From the NCBI GenBank assembly GCA_031287575.1, contig JAITSV010000055.1:1-64000 (forward strand): DNA of 64,000 bases. Direction: 5' to 3'. Source of the stretch: Desulfovibrio sp. (GTDB lineage Bacteria > Desulfobacterota > Desulfovibrionia > Desulfovibrionales > Desulfovibrionaceae). Both the position numbers and the translations under genes were made by a program. This document shows, one piece after another, positions 1-8,570 of this stretch (positions within the stretch are counted from its first letter, which is position 1; every line of letters starts with the position of its first letter). The notes under the pieces are model-generated. The model ran no database searches, had not been told where the DNA came from, and was given only the letters and a program-made list of their open reading frames with translations.

Positions 1-70
1 TGCCAGATCTTTTAAAAAGCGCCTGCTAGGGCGCTGCTGGAAACAGAGCCTTACAGGCGCATATGAAATA

Positions 71-98
71 CCCCCGGCTATGCCGGGGGATTTTTATT
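71..98 (+). terminator. Intrinsic terminator of an upstream gene
   Basis: An 8-bp perfect stem (71-78 with 82-89, loop TAT) is followed by ATTTTTATT. It would end a transcript entering from the left edge. A nearly identical loop and tail recur at 2991-3027. Bases 1-60 hold only small inverted repeats (18-23 with 30-35; 19-25 with 54-60), perhaps the tail of a feature outside the window. Confidence 0.7.
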
Positions 99-292
99 GG
101 AACGGCGTTTCCCGGCTGGGCGCCCATGCGGGGCTCACGGTTCCGGATCCTTGCAGGCGGCTGCCCACGTTACCCGGAAAACCCCGCGCACGGGGGGTTT
201 CGCCCCGCCGTGAAAGATGGCATGATCCACGTGAAAGAAAGCACATGCGGGGCCGCGTCCGGCATGCGGCCCCCCAACGGAAGGAGTGCGCC

Positions 293-976
293 ATGGCCCC
301 CGCCCGCAACCTGACCACCGACCGCCTCGACGCCCTGCGCCACAAGCTGCTGGCCATGCTCGCCACGGTGGAGCAGGCCATCGACAGCTGCATCGAAGCC
401 TACTGCCAGCGCGACGAGGCCAGAGCATGGTCCGTCGCCTCGCACGACCACGCCATCAACGAGATGGAAACCTGCATCGACGAGATGGGCATGCGCCTTC
501 TGGCCCGCGAAGGGCCGCTGGCCCAGGATCTGCGCACCGTGCTGGCCACCATGCGCATCGCCAACGACATCGAGCGCATGGCCGACGAGGCCGCCAATAT
601 CGCCGAACGCACCATGCCGCTGGTGGCCCTGCCGCCGCTGCCCTTTGACGAGGACTTCAAGACCTACGTGCCGCTGGTGCGCAACATGGTGCACCAGGCG
701 GTGCAGTGCGTGGTGGACATGGACGCCGACCTGGGCCGCAGGCTGGCCGAACTGGATGAAGGCGTGGACTGCGGGTTGCGCCAGCTCACCCTCAAGGTCG
801 TGCAGTACATGAAGTCCAACCCCGAAAAGATCGAGGCGGCGTTGTCGTTCCTGATCATCTGCCGCAGGCTGGAACGCATCGGCGACCTTTCCACCAACAT
901 CGGCGAGAGCGTATTTTTCGCCGTTCGCGGCGTCAACGCCAAGCACAGCCACTTCGAGGATGACGAACAGGCATAG
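293..976 (+). CDS. phoU: PhoU-family phosphate transport regulator
   Basis: Encodes 227 aa, the usual PhoU length, with two PhoU three-helix-bundle repeats. Each repeat carries the E/D-rich metal-binding helix: NDIERMADEAANIAE at residues 91-105 and RRLERIGDLSTNIGE at 191-205. PhoU proteins couple the Pst phosphate transporter to the PhoR kinase and restrain uptake. ATG at 293 was chosen because AAGGAG lies 7 bases upstream; longer in-frame extensions have low-complexity content and no ribosome site. No pst or pho genes adjoin it here, so it may be a solitary PhoU-like regulator. A stem-loop terminator follows. Confidence 0.9.
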   Translation: MAPARNLTTDRLDALRHKLLAMLATVEQAIDSCIEAYCQRDEARAWSVASHDHAINEMETCIDEMGMRLLAREGPLAQDLRTVLATMRIANDIERMADEAANIAERTMPLVALPPLPFDEDFKTYVPLVRNMVHQAVQCVVDMDADLGRRLAELDEGVDCGLRQLTLKVVQYMKSNPEKIEAALSFLIICRRLERIGDLSTNIGESVFFAVRGVNAKHSHFEDDEQA

Positions 977-1045
977 TGCTTTCGCGTGCCTTCACGCACC
1001 ACGCGTGAATTGAGCTGACCATACCTCGCGCGACAATCAACATGA

Positions 1046-1078
1046 AACGGCTTCGGATGCACATGCTCCGAAGCCGTT
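1046..1078 (+). terminator. Terminator after phoU
   Basis: A 12-bp perfect stem (1046-1057 with 1067-1078) is followed by CCTGTTTGT, a weak T tract. It lies 70 bp past the phoU stop. Confidence 0.55.
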
Positions 1079-1085
1079 CCTGTTT

Positions 1086-1367
1086 GTGGCGAATTTGCCC
1101 GCAACAAGACATTCATGGCTGATATCTGCAATTGCATATCTTCAGAAATGCTGGAGGCACCTTTTGTATTGTAAGCACACGGCATGATGAGTGCGCCACT
1201 GCACCCCGCGCATGCGCCGCAACTTTACGGAAAATACCTACCCCGAATCTTGACGCTGTCGGGTCGAAATGCTACCACCCCGCTCATTGCTTGACCAACC
1301 AATACATTCGGCATTGCGTGAGGACGTGCCGGATGATGTGAACGCTCACTTCGGAGGTGCATCCACA
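1086..1367 (+). promoter_or_regulatory. Intergenic region with weak promoter for lctP
   Basis: No gene is visible between the phoU terminator and lctP. TTGACG at 1250-1255 and TACCAC at 1273-1278 are 17 bp apart, a modest sigma-70-type match with a poor -10. I saw no sigma-54 -24/-12 element here. Confidence 0.3.
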
Positions 1368-2888
1368 ATGGCGTCCATGGATTATCTGCAACTGGCGGCA
1401 GCGCTCGCCCCCATCGTCTGGCTGATCTTTTCGCTTGTCGTGCTCAAGCTGCCCGCCTATCGCACCTGTGCGCTCACGCTGGTCTGCACGCTGGCCCTTG
1501 CCGTGTTCGGCTGGTGGAAGATGCCCGCCTTCATGGCCCTTTCCGCCGCGCTCGAAGGGGCGGCCATGGCCTTGTGGCCCATCATGATCGTGATCATCGC
1601 CGCCGTGTTCACCTACAACCTTGCCCGCCACACCGGCAGCATGGACGTGATCACCCGCATGCTCTCGTCCATCACCACCGACAAGCGCCTGCTGGTGCTC
1701 ATCGTGGCCTGGGGCTTCGGCGGCTTTCTCGAAGGCGTGGCCGGGTACGGCACCGCCGTGGCCATTCCCGCCAGCATCCTTGCCGCCATGGGCTTTCAGC
1801 CCATGTTCGCCGCGGTGATCTGCCTGGTAGCCAATACCGTGCCCACGGCCTTCGGGGCCATCGGCATTCCCATCGTGACCATGGCCGGCGTCACCGGCCT
1901 GCCGGTGGAGACCATCAGCTACTACACTGCGTTGCAGTTGTTCGTGTTCATCATCCTGATCACCTACCTGCTGGTCATCCTTACTTCCGGGTTCAAGGGC
2001 ATCAAGGGCGTGTTCTGGGCTACCCTGGTTTCCGGCCTGGCCTTCGCCTTCCCGCAGCTGTACACCGCCAAGTACATGGGCGCCGAACTGCCGTGCCTCA
2101 TCGGCAGCGTGTGCAGCATGATCGCCACCATCGTCTGGGCGCGCCTGTTCCACCGCGACACCGCCGCCCAGGTCGATCCCATTCCCGCCGCCGAAAAGGT
2201 GAAGGCCTGGCTGCCGTACATCCTGGTGTTCGCCTTCATCATCCTGTGCAGCAACCTGTTCCCGGCCATCCGCGACGCCCTGGGCGCCGTGAAGACCACC
2301 GTGCGCATCTACGGCGACACTCCCTTCACCTTCAAGTGGATCGCCACCCCCGGCGCGCTGATCATCATCGCCACCTACATCGGCGGCATGATCCAGGGCG
2401 TGAAGGTGCGCGAGATCACCGGCGTGCTCGGCAGCACCGCCAAGAAGCTGGTGTACTCGGGCATCACCGTGGTTTCCATCGTGGCGCTGGCCAAGGTCAT
2501 GGCCACCAGCGGCATGATCAACACCATCGCCATCGCCGTGGCCGATTCCACCAGCAGTTACTTCCCGTTCATCTCGCCGCTGCTCGGCGCGCTGGGCACC
2601 TTCGTCACCGGCAGCGACACCTCGTCCAACGTGCTCTTCGGGCAGTTGCAGATGGAAGTGGCCAACCGCATCAGCATCGACAGCACGTGGATCGTCTCCG
2701 CCTCCGCCGCCGGGGCCACCGCAGGCAAGATGATCTCGCCCCAGTCCATCGCCGTGGCCACTGCCGCCACCGGCCTTACCGGGTACGAGGGGCGCATCAT
2801 GAACCGTACCTTGGCCGTATGCGTGGGTTACGTGCTGGTGCTCGGCACCCTGGTCTACGTGGCCATTCCGTACCTGCATCTGCTGTAG
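1368..2888 (+). CDS. lctP: L-lactate permease family transporter
   Basis: Encodes 506 aa of almost continuous hydrophobic segments (about 12 predicted membrane helices), typical for the LctP/LldP family, which imports lactate (and glycolate) with protons. The conserved glycine-rich core is visible (WGFGGFLEGVAGYGTAVAIP near residues 118-137), as is the C-terminal GSDTSSNVLFG stretch. ATG at 1368 has CGGAGGTG 8-9 bases upstream; in-frame codons further upstream lack a ribosome site. Lactate is the classic electron donor for Desulfovibrio. No lactate dehydrogenase or phosphotransacetylase/acetate kinase genes are adjacent, so it seems a stand-alone permease with its own terminator. Confidence 0.92.
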   Translation: MASMDYLQLAAALAPIVWLIFSLVVLKLPAYRTCALTLVCTLALAVFGWWKMPAFMALSAALEGAAMALWPIMIVIIAAVFTYNLARHTGSMDVITRMLSSITTDKRLLVLIVAWGFGGFLEGVAGYGTAVAIPASILAAMGFQPMFAAVICLVANTVPTAFGAIGIPIVTMAGVTGLPVETISYYTALQLFVFIILITYLLVILTSGFKGIKGVFWATLVSGLAFAFPQLYTAKYMGAELPCLIGSVCSMIATIVWARLFHRDTAAQVDPIPAAEKVKAWLPYILVFAFIILCSNLFPAIRDALGAVKTTVRIYGDTPFTFKWIATPGALIIIATYIGGMIQGVKVREITGVLGSTAKKLVYSGITVVSIVALAKVMATSGMINTIAIAVADSTSSYFPFISPLLGALGTFVTGSDTSSNVLFGQLQMEVANRISIDSTWIVSASAAGATAGKMISPQSIAVATAATGLTGYEGRIMNRTLAVCVGYVLVLGTLVYVAIPYLHLL

Positions 2889-2917
2889 GCAGGGCATTCA
2901 GCCGACCGTACCTCGCA

Positions 2918-2948
2918 GGGGGGCGTCTTCGGGCGCTCCCCTTTTTTT
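2918..2948 (+). terminator. Strong intrinsic terminator after lctP
   Basis: Stem GGGGGGCG (2918-2925) pairs with CGCTCCCC (2934-2941, one G-U), followed directly by seven T residues (2942-2948). It is 29 bp after the lctP stop. Confidence 0.85.
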
Positions 2949-2990
2949 CCGTATGGCTTTAGCCAGTTGAAGGAACGAAGCGACTGAAAC

Positions 2991-3027
2991 AATAAAAATC
3001 CACTGGCATAGCCGGTGGATTTTTATT
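2991..3027. terminator. Bidirectional terminator palindrome
   Basis: A 17-bp stem (2991-3007 with 3011-3027, a single G-T wobble) has a 3-base loop and AAAAA/TTTTT arms, so it can terminate in both directions. It shares its loop region and TTTTTATT tail with the hairpin at 71-98. It probably insulates lctP from leftward transcription. Confidence 0.75.
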
Positions 3028-3140
3028 TGCGAGGGGGCGTGCACCATCGGCTGGGGGCGTGGCAGCCCGGCGATGCGAGAGCGGAGACGCCGACCCGTTG
3101 GCCTGATCCGGCGCGGCTGATTCGGCGTGGCCAGTCTGGC

Positions 3141-3200
3141 CACGCCAGGTCACGCCAGGTCACGCCAGGTCAGGCCAGGTCAGGCCAGGTCAGGCCGGGT
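3141..3200 (+). repeat. Tandem 10-bp repeat, six copies
   Basis: Three copies of CACGCCAGGT (3141-3170) are followed by two of CAGGCCAGGT (3171-3190) and one of CAGGCCGGGT (3191-3200). The array is in non-coding DNA. The rest of 3028-3363 shows no gene. Confidence 0.9.
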
Positions 3201-3270
3201 CGGGTTCTGTCTGACTTGTCACATCCAGATTCACCCTGGCCACCATCCTTTCGGTCAGGTAGACCGCAGC

Positions 3271-3318
3271 ACGCGGAAAGGGCCGCACCCCAGAGTCGGG
3301 ATGCGGCCCTTTCCGCGT
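3271..3318 (-). terminator. Long perfect stem-loop downstream of small minus-strand gene
   Basis: A 17-bp perfect stem (3271-3287 with 3302-3318) with a 14-base loop. It lies 46 bp past the stop of the minus-strand gene at 3364-3588. There is no clear U tract, so it may stabilise an mRNA end rather than act as a classic intrinsic terminator. Confidence 0.5.
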
Positions 3319-3363
3319 GGCCGCCACCGGATATCCGGCGACGGATGTGCCTGGGCGGCTTGC

Positions 3364-3588
3364 CTAGGGGCGCCGGTCCAGGCTGCGTCTACAGGACCGC
3401 AGTTGCAGTTCCTGCAGGATCAGCCGTTCGTACTCCACGGAGTGCTGCGGCTGCACGTTGAAATCTTCTTCCAGAAACTTTTCGAGGAACTGGGTCTCCT
3501 CCCAGAAGTCGAGCAACTCCTCGTCACCGAGAGCCTTGATTTGCAGGGCGAGGGGCAGGTCGTCGGGGAAGGGGAACATATGCGCCAT
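3364..3588 (-). CDS. Conserved-looking hypothetical protein, 74 aa
   Basis: A small acidic protein with no recognised domain. It has a likely amphipathic helical middle (LGDEELLDFWEETQFLEKF) and an Arg-rich C terminus (RSCRRSLDRRP). ATG at 3588 is preferred because GGAGG lies 10 bases upstream (forward 3599-3603); alternative ATGs exist at 3597 (too close to that site) and 3579. There is no signal peptide or membrane segment. Balanced amino-acid use, unlike the Arg/Pro-rich shadow frames in this region, supports real coding. Its role is unknown and it is monocistronic. Confidence 0.65.
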   Translation of the reverse strand: MAHMFPFPDDLPLALQIKALGDEELLDFWEETQFLEKFLEEDFNVQPQHSVEYERLILQELQLRSCRRSLDRRP

Positions 3589-3944
3589 CGGCAGCATTCC
3601 TCCGCATCGGTGGACGTTGTGGTGCCGGGGCGGTCGCCGGGCCGGCCGCCTGCCTCTCTCGGACGTCTCTGGTCGCTCATGCACCGCCCGTGCGGTCCGG
3701 TGGTGTCACCGTTTCCGCATGGCCATGCCAAGCGCGGCCGCTACGGGGCGGACCACGCTCGTGGAGTTCCTGCTGCCCGCGCATGGGCGCATGGCGCACG
3801 GCCAACGCGCGGGGTGCACGCAGGCATTGCGGGGCAGACGGACTGGTTGGGCTGTACAGCCCCCTTTTACGCCACGGCGGCATGATTATCAAGCCCCATG
3901 GCCGCAATGCGGCCCATTGAAAGGAATATGGCGCGGGGTGTCGC

Positions 3945-3973
3945 TTGCCTTGAAAGATGATTCCGCATAGGAT
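3945..3973 (+). promoter_or_regulatory. Possible sigma-70 promoter for cheW
   Basis: TTGCCT (3945-3950) and TAGGAT (3968-3973) are separated by 17 bp, about 70 bases ahead of the cheW start. The rest of 3589-4043 shows no gene, only a GGCCGC-AAT-GCGGCC hairpin at 3900-3914. Confidence 0.35.
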
Positions 3974-4043
3974 TGTGCGTGCGGTCGCGGCGTTCGTCGC
4001 CCGGACTGCCGCAACTGTCGCTACCCGCACCAAGGAGCTGGTC

Positions 4044-4520
4044 ATGGATGCAACGCAGAAGAAGCAGGACGATGAACTGCTGCAACTCGTAACGTTCAGC
4101 ATCGGCGATGAGGAATTCGGGGTGGACATCCTGAAGGTGCAGGAAATCATCCGCACCATGGAGATCACCAAGGTTCCCCGCGCACCGGAGTTCGTCGAGG
4201 GCGTCATCAACCTGCGCGGCAAGGTCATTCCCATCATCGACCTGCGCCGCAGATTCGGTCTCGACTCCAAGAGCCACGACAAGCATACCCGCATCATCGT
4301 TATCGAGATCAACAACATGATCGTCGGGTTCGTGGTGGATTCCGTTTCGGAAGTGCTGCGCATTCCCGCGAGCACGGTCGAGCCGCCGCCACCGGTGGTT
4401 GCAGGGCTGGAGTCGGAGTACATCAGCGGCGTGGGCAAGTTGCAGGATCGCCTGTTGATCCTGCTGGACCTCGACAAGCTGCTGTCCAACGACGACATGA
4501 GCATCCTGGGCCACATCTAG
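4044..4520 (+). CDS. cheW: Chemotaxis coupling protein CheW
   Basis: Encodes 158 aa forming one complete CheW domain (about residues 14-150). Hallmarks include LVTFSIGDEEFGVDILKVQEI near the N terminus and the VINLRGKVIPIIDLR core around residues 53-67. CheW bridges methyl-accepting receptors to the CheA kinase in polar signalling arrays. ATG 4044 has AAGGAG 6 bases upstream. No cheA, cheY or receptor gene is adjacent, so it is an isolated cheW; an MCP lies 24 kb away at 27932-29707. Confidence 0.95.
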   Translation: MDATQKKQDDELLQLVTFSIGDEEFGVDILKVQEIIRTMEITKVPRAPEFVEGVINLRGKVIPIIDLRRRFGLDSKSHDKHTRIIVIEINNMIVGFVVDSVSEVLRIPASTVEPPPPVVAGLESEYISGVGKLQDRLLILLDLDKLLSNDDMSILGHI

Positions 4521-4589
4521 GCATTTCTTCGTTCTCGCACGCGCCCCGGCGGCTTCGGCCCCCGGGGCGTTGCGCATTGGCGGGCTGGC

Positions 4590-4713
4590 CGAACCGGGCC
4601 AGGCCATTGCGCAGCGTGGTCGACATGAGCCAGGCCAGTGCGCAGCATGGCCGACATGAGCCAGGCCATTGCGCCGCATGGCCGACATGAGCCAGACCAT
4701 TGCGCAGCATGGT
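4590..4713 (+). repeat. Tandem 31-bp repeat, four copies
   Basis: Four head-to-tail 31-bp units at 4590-4620, 4621-4651, 4652-4682 and 4683-4713. The consensus begins CGACATGAGCCAGGCCATTG and ends CGCAGCATGGC; the first and last units are most diverged. Within a unit GGCCAT and ATGGCC can pair as a short hairpin. There are no spacers, so it is not CRISPR. It lies between cheW and mfd; the rest of 4521-4902 has no gene. Confidence 0.9.
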
Positions 4714-4902
4714 CGAACCGGGTAATGTCCCGCCCTGCGCACGGCACGTGCCGCGCGCACCACACGACAACCATGCCGTTTTCCCCGTACCCGCGCAGCG
4801 TCGCAAAAGGGGCGAAGCGGCCTTTTGCCGTTCACCTGCGCACCCGTCGTCGCCCTCTCTCCACGGGGGCCGGGCATCTCCGCGCGGGGGCACGGAGGCA
4901 CC

Positions 4903-7900
4903 GTGAATTTCGAGCAATTGACCTCTCGGCTGGCTGCGTCCGGCCTTGCCGTACCCGCCACTGGTGGCAGCCATTCCGGCGGCCCGCATTCCGGCGGGGC
5001 TAACGCCCTGGCCGAGGCCCTGCGGATAGAGGTGGCCCGCAGCGGCATGGGCGGGGCCGCCCGCCTGGCCCTGGCTCTGATGCGCGCCGGGCGCGATGTG
5101 GTCATGGTGGTGCGCGACGCCGCAGAACTGGCCGAAGCCCGCGCCCTGATCACGCTGTTTTCGCCCGAGCTTTCCGGCACGGACCCGGCGGTGACCCAGG
5201 CCCGCTGGGACGCGCAGTGGATCGTCTTTCCGCAGCATCCCGCGGGCACGCGCGGCCGCGCCGCCTGGGCCGCGCGCATGGCCAGCCTGTACGCCCTGAG
5301 CCGCCGCGAACACCCGCGCGGCATCATCATATCGGTGGACAACCTGCTGCCCAAGCTGCCCCCGGTGGACATCTTCGAGCATCATGAGCTGCGGCTGGCC
5401 CGTGGCGAGGACATGTCGCCCGAACTGGTGCTGGATCAGGCCATCGACTGGGGCTTCGAGCGCGCCCAGATGGTCAGCCGACCCGGCGAGGCGGCCCGGC
5501 GCGGCGATATCCTGGACATTTTCCCCCCGGGCTACGAAAAGCCGCTACGCCTGGAATTCTTTGGCGATACCCTGGAAGACATCCGACTGTTCGACGCCAC
5601 CAGCCAGCGTGCGCTGGCCAGCCTGGACGAATTCCGCCTGCTGCCCGTGGCCCCGGTGGTGGCCAGCCGCGAATACCGCGAGGCCGCCGCCCGCCGCTGG
5701 AAGCAGCTGCGCAAGGACGGCGTCATTGATGGCGAACAGGCCGCCGCCCTGGCCCGCATGGCCGAGGGCGAGGTCACCGGCCTTCTGCCCGGCGCCTGGT
5801 ACGAGAACGCCACCTGGATGGAAGACTGGCTGCCGCGTGATGCCGTGTGGCTGCTGCCCGACCGGGCCGACCTGTCCACCGCGCTGGAGGCCGCCCGCAC
5901 CAACTGGGAAGCCCTGCTGGACCGCCAGTACGACGAACACCGCCTGCGCCAGCCGCGCACCCTCGTGCTGCGCGACGCGGACGAGGCGCAGGCCGCCTGG
6001 CGTGGCCGGTCCGTGGCCCATTTCGAACGGCTGGTCATGGGCGTGGAACGCACCGGCGTTGATCTGCCGGAACGGCGGCTGCATGCCTTCCGCGACCTGT
6101 TCGCCGCCACCCCCGCCGTTCCCGTTGATGAAGACAGACCGTGGCAGCGGCTGGTGACGGCCCTGCGCCAGTGGACTTCGGAACGGCGTCAGGTGGTGCT
6201 CAGCTTCGCCAGCGACCGCAGCCGCCGCAAGTTCCTGAAGCTGGCGGAACAGGACGGCGTGCGCCCGACCCTGCGCTATTCCCCGGCGGACCGGGGCCTG
6301 TACGCGCTGGTGGCACCGTTTCGCGCGGGCATCGACCTTGCGTGGGACAACGTGCTGGTCATCGGCGAGGACGTGCTGCAACCCAAGGCCGACCGCCAGC
6401 CCCGCGTGCCCACCGGGGCCTTCCTGGGGCTGGACAAGTACGACGATCTTTCGCCCGGCGACCTGCTGGTGCACCGCGACTACGGCGTGGGGCGCTTTGG
6501 CGGGCTGCACCGCATGGACCTTGGCGGGGTGGCCAACGACTTTTTGCTGCTGGAATACGCGGGCGAAGACAGGCTCTACCTCCCCGTGGACCGGCTGTCG
6601 CTCATCCAGCGTTTCAAGGGCGGCGGCGACGATGCCGCGCCCTCGCTGGACAAGCTGGGCGGTTCCGGCTGGCGGGCCAGCAAGGACAAGGCCCGCAAGG
6701 CCATCGAGAAGATCGCCGCCGACCTCGTCCAGATGTACGCCTACCGAAAGGTGGCCAAGGGCTATCGCTACGGCCCGCTGGGCGAGCTGTACCGCGAGTT
6801 CGAGGCGTCCTTCGGCTTCGAGGAAACCCCGGACCAGGCCCGGGCCATTCAGGACGTGCTGGACGACATGGAAAAGCCGGAACCCATGGACCGCCTGGTG
6901 TGCGGCGACGTGGGCTTCGGCAAGACGGAAGTGGCCCTGCGCGCGGCCTTCCGCGCCGCCGCCGAAGGCCGCCAGGTGGCCCTGTTGTGCCCCACCACGG
7001 TGCTGGCGGAACAGCACTACCAGACCTTCCGCAGCCGTCTGGCAGGGTTCCCGGTCAACGTGGGCATGCTGAGCCGCTTCGTCTCGCGCCAGAAGCAGAA
7101 GGAAGTGCTGCAAGCCGCCGCGCGCGGGCAGATCGACATTCTCATCGGCACCCACCGCCTGCTTTCGGACGACGTGCAACTGCCCAACCTGGGCCTGCTG
7201 GTGCTGGACGAGGAACAGCGCTTCGGCGTGCGCCACAAGGAAAAGCTGAAGAAATTCCGCAAGAACGTGGATGCCCTGACCCTGACGGCCACGCCCATTC
7301 CGCGCACCTTGCAGTTGTCCATGTCGGGCATCCGCGAACTGTCGGTGATCGAGACCGCGCCGCCGGAACGCAAGCCCGTGGCCACCGCGCTCATCGAGCG
7401 CGACCAGAACGCCCTGCGCCAGATCCTGGAGCGCGAAATAGCCCGTGAAGGGCAGGTGTTCTGGGTGCACAACCGTGTGCAGGGGCTGGAGCGGGTGGCG
7501 GAATTCGTGCGCGGGCTGGTGCCCGCGGCGCGGGTGGGCATGGCCCACGGCCAGATGGGCGAGCGCGAGTTGGAAGACACCATGCACAAGTTCTGGCACG
7601 GCGAGCTGGACGTGCTGGTGTGCACGGCCATCGTGGAATCGGGCCTGGATTTTCCGCGCGCCAACACCCTTATCGTGGACCAGGCCCAGATGTTCGGGCT
7701 GGGGCAGTTGTATCAGCTGCGCGGCCGGGTGGGCCGGTCCGACCGGCAGGCGTACGCCGTGTTCGTGGTGTCCGACGCAGAACGCCTGCCCGAGCAGGCC
7801 CGACAGCGCATGCGCATCATCCTTGAACTGGATTACCTAGGCGCCGGGTTCCAGGTGGCCATGGAAGATCTGCGGCTGCGCGGCGCCGGGAACATCCTGG

Positions 7901-8508
7901 GCGAGGTGCAGTCCGGCCACATGACCCGCCTTGGCCTCGACCTGTATCTGGAAATGCTGGAAGAGGAAGTGGCCCGGCTGAAGGGCGACCCCCCGCGCGA
8001 ATCGGTGGAGCCGGAACTGAATATCGGGCTTGCCGCGCACATTCCCGAAACGTACATTGGCGACGCCCGCGAGCGGCTGAAGTTCTACAAGGCCCTCTCG
8101 TCCGCGCCGGATGCCGCCACGTTGCAGGACGTGGAAATGGAACTGCGCGACCGCTTCGGCCCTTGCCCGCCGGAGTTGCGCAACTTTCTGGCCGTGCTGG
8201 TGCTGAAGCGCTTCCTGGCGACCCTGCAGGTGGTGCGGGCCGACATCCACCCCGAACGGCTGCGGCTGGTCTGGGACGAACGTCAGACCGTCATCGCGCC
8301 GGAACGGCTGGTGGCGTGGGTGGCGGCACGGCAGGGCAGGGCGCGTCTGGTGCCCCCCTCCACGCTGGAAGTGCGCATGGAGGCCGTGCCCGGTTCCGCC
8401 GCCGAGGTGGAAGGCGACCTTGGCGCGCGGCTGGATACCATCCGCACCGAACTGGCGGCGCTGGCCGCCCGGCCCGTTGCGGAGCCTGTCCCCGTGTCCG
8501 GCATGTAA
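4903..8508 (+). CDS. mfd: Transcription-repair coupling factor
   Basis: Encodes 1201 aa, full length for Mfd, the ATP-driven translocase that displaces stalled RNA polymerase and recruits UvrA to the lesion. Order: UvrB-like N-terminal module, CarD-like RNA polymerase interaction domain (about 515-573), RecG-like helicase motor with Walker A GDVGFGKT at 668-675 and DEEQ box at 769-772, and a C-terminal UvrA-masking TRCF domain. GTG at 4903 is chosen: CGGAGG is 4-5 bases upstream and homology-like sequence (NFEQL) begins there; the extra codons upstream look non-coding. A low-complexity stretch (residues about 17-32, GGSHSGGPHSGG) is an N-terminal oddity. Confidence 0.97.
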   Translation: MNFEQLTSRLAASGLAVPATGGSHSGGPHSGGANALAEALRIEVARSGMGGAARLALALMRAGRDVVMVVRDAAELAEARALITLFSPELSGTDPAVTQARWDAQWIVFPQHPAGTRGRAAWAARMASLYALSRREHPRGIIISVDNLLPKLPPVDIFEHHELRLARGEDMSPELVLDQAIDWGFERAQMVSRPGEAARRGDILDIFPPGYEKPLRLEFFGDTLEDIRLFDATSQRALASLDEFRLLPVAPVVASREYREAAARRWKQLRKDGVIDGEQAAALARMAEGEVTGLLPGAWYENATWMEDWLPRDAVWLLPDRADLSTALEAARTNWEALLDRQYDEHRLRQPRTLVLRDADEAQAAWRGRSVAHFERLVMGVERTGVDLPERRLHAFRDLFAATPAVPVDEDRPWQRLVTALRQWTSERRQVVLSFASDRSRRKFLKLAEQDGVRPTLRYSPADRGLYALVAPFRAGIDLAWDNVLVIGEDVLQPKADRQPRVPTGAFLGLDKYDDLSPGDLLVHRDYGVGRFGGLHRMDLGGVANDFLLLEYAGEDRLYLPVDRLSLIQRFKGGGDDAAPSLDKLGGSGWRASKDKARKAIEKIAADLVQMYAYRKVAKGYRYGPLGELYREFEASFGFEETPDQARAIQDVLDDMEKPEPMDRLVCGDVGFGKTEVALRAAFRAAAEGRQVALLCPTTVLAEQHYQTFRSRLAGFPVNVGMLSRFVSRQKQKEVLQAAARGQIDILIGTHRLLSDDVQLPNLGLLVLDEEQRFGVRHKEKLKKFRKNVDALTLTATPIPRTLQLSMSGIRELSVIETAPPERKPVATALIERDQNALRQILEREIAREGQVFWVHNRVQGLERVAEFVRGLVPAARVGMAHGQMGERELEDTMHKFWHGELDVLVCTAIVESGLDFPRANTLIVDQAQMFGLGQLYQLRGRVGRSDRQAYAVFVVSDAERLPEQARQRMRIILELDYLGAGFQVAMEDLRLRGAGNILGEVQSGHMTRLGLDLYLEMLEEEVARLKGDPPRESVEPELNIGLAAHIPETYIGDARERLKFYKALSSAPDAATLQDVEMELRDRFGPCPPELRNFLAVLVLKRFLATLQVVRADIHPERLRLVWDERQTVIAPERLVAWVAARQGRARLVPPSTLEVRMEAVPGSAAEVEGDLGARLDTIRTELAALAARPVAEPVPVSGM

Positions 8509-8570
8509 CAGGCCCGAGCCGTCCGGATTCGGTTCCGGCCCGCCACCATAACCGGAGAGCAGACCTGCCC

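Noticed and set aside
80..292. N-terminal extension of PhoU
   Set aside because: Extra codons cover a terminator hairpin and low-complexity sequence; the ATG at 293 has a clear ribosome site.
4590..4713. CRISPR array
   Set aside because: Repeats are contiguous with no unique spacers, and no cas genes are present.
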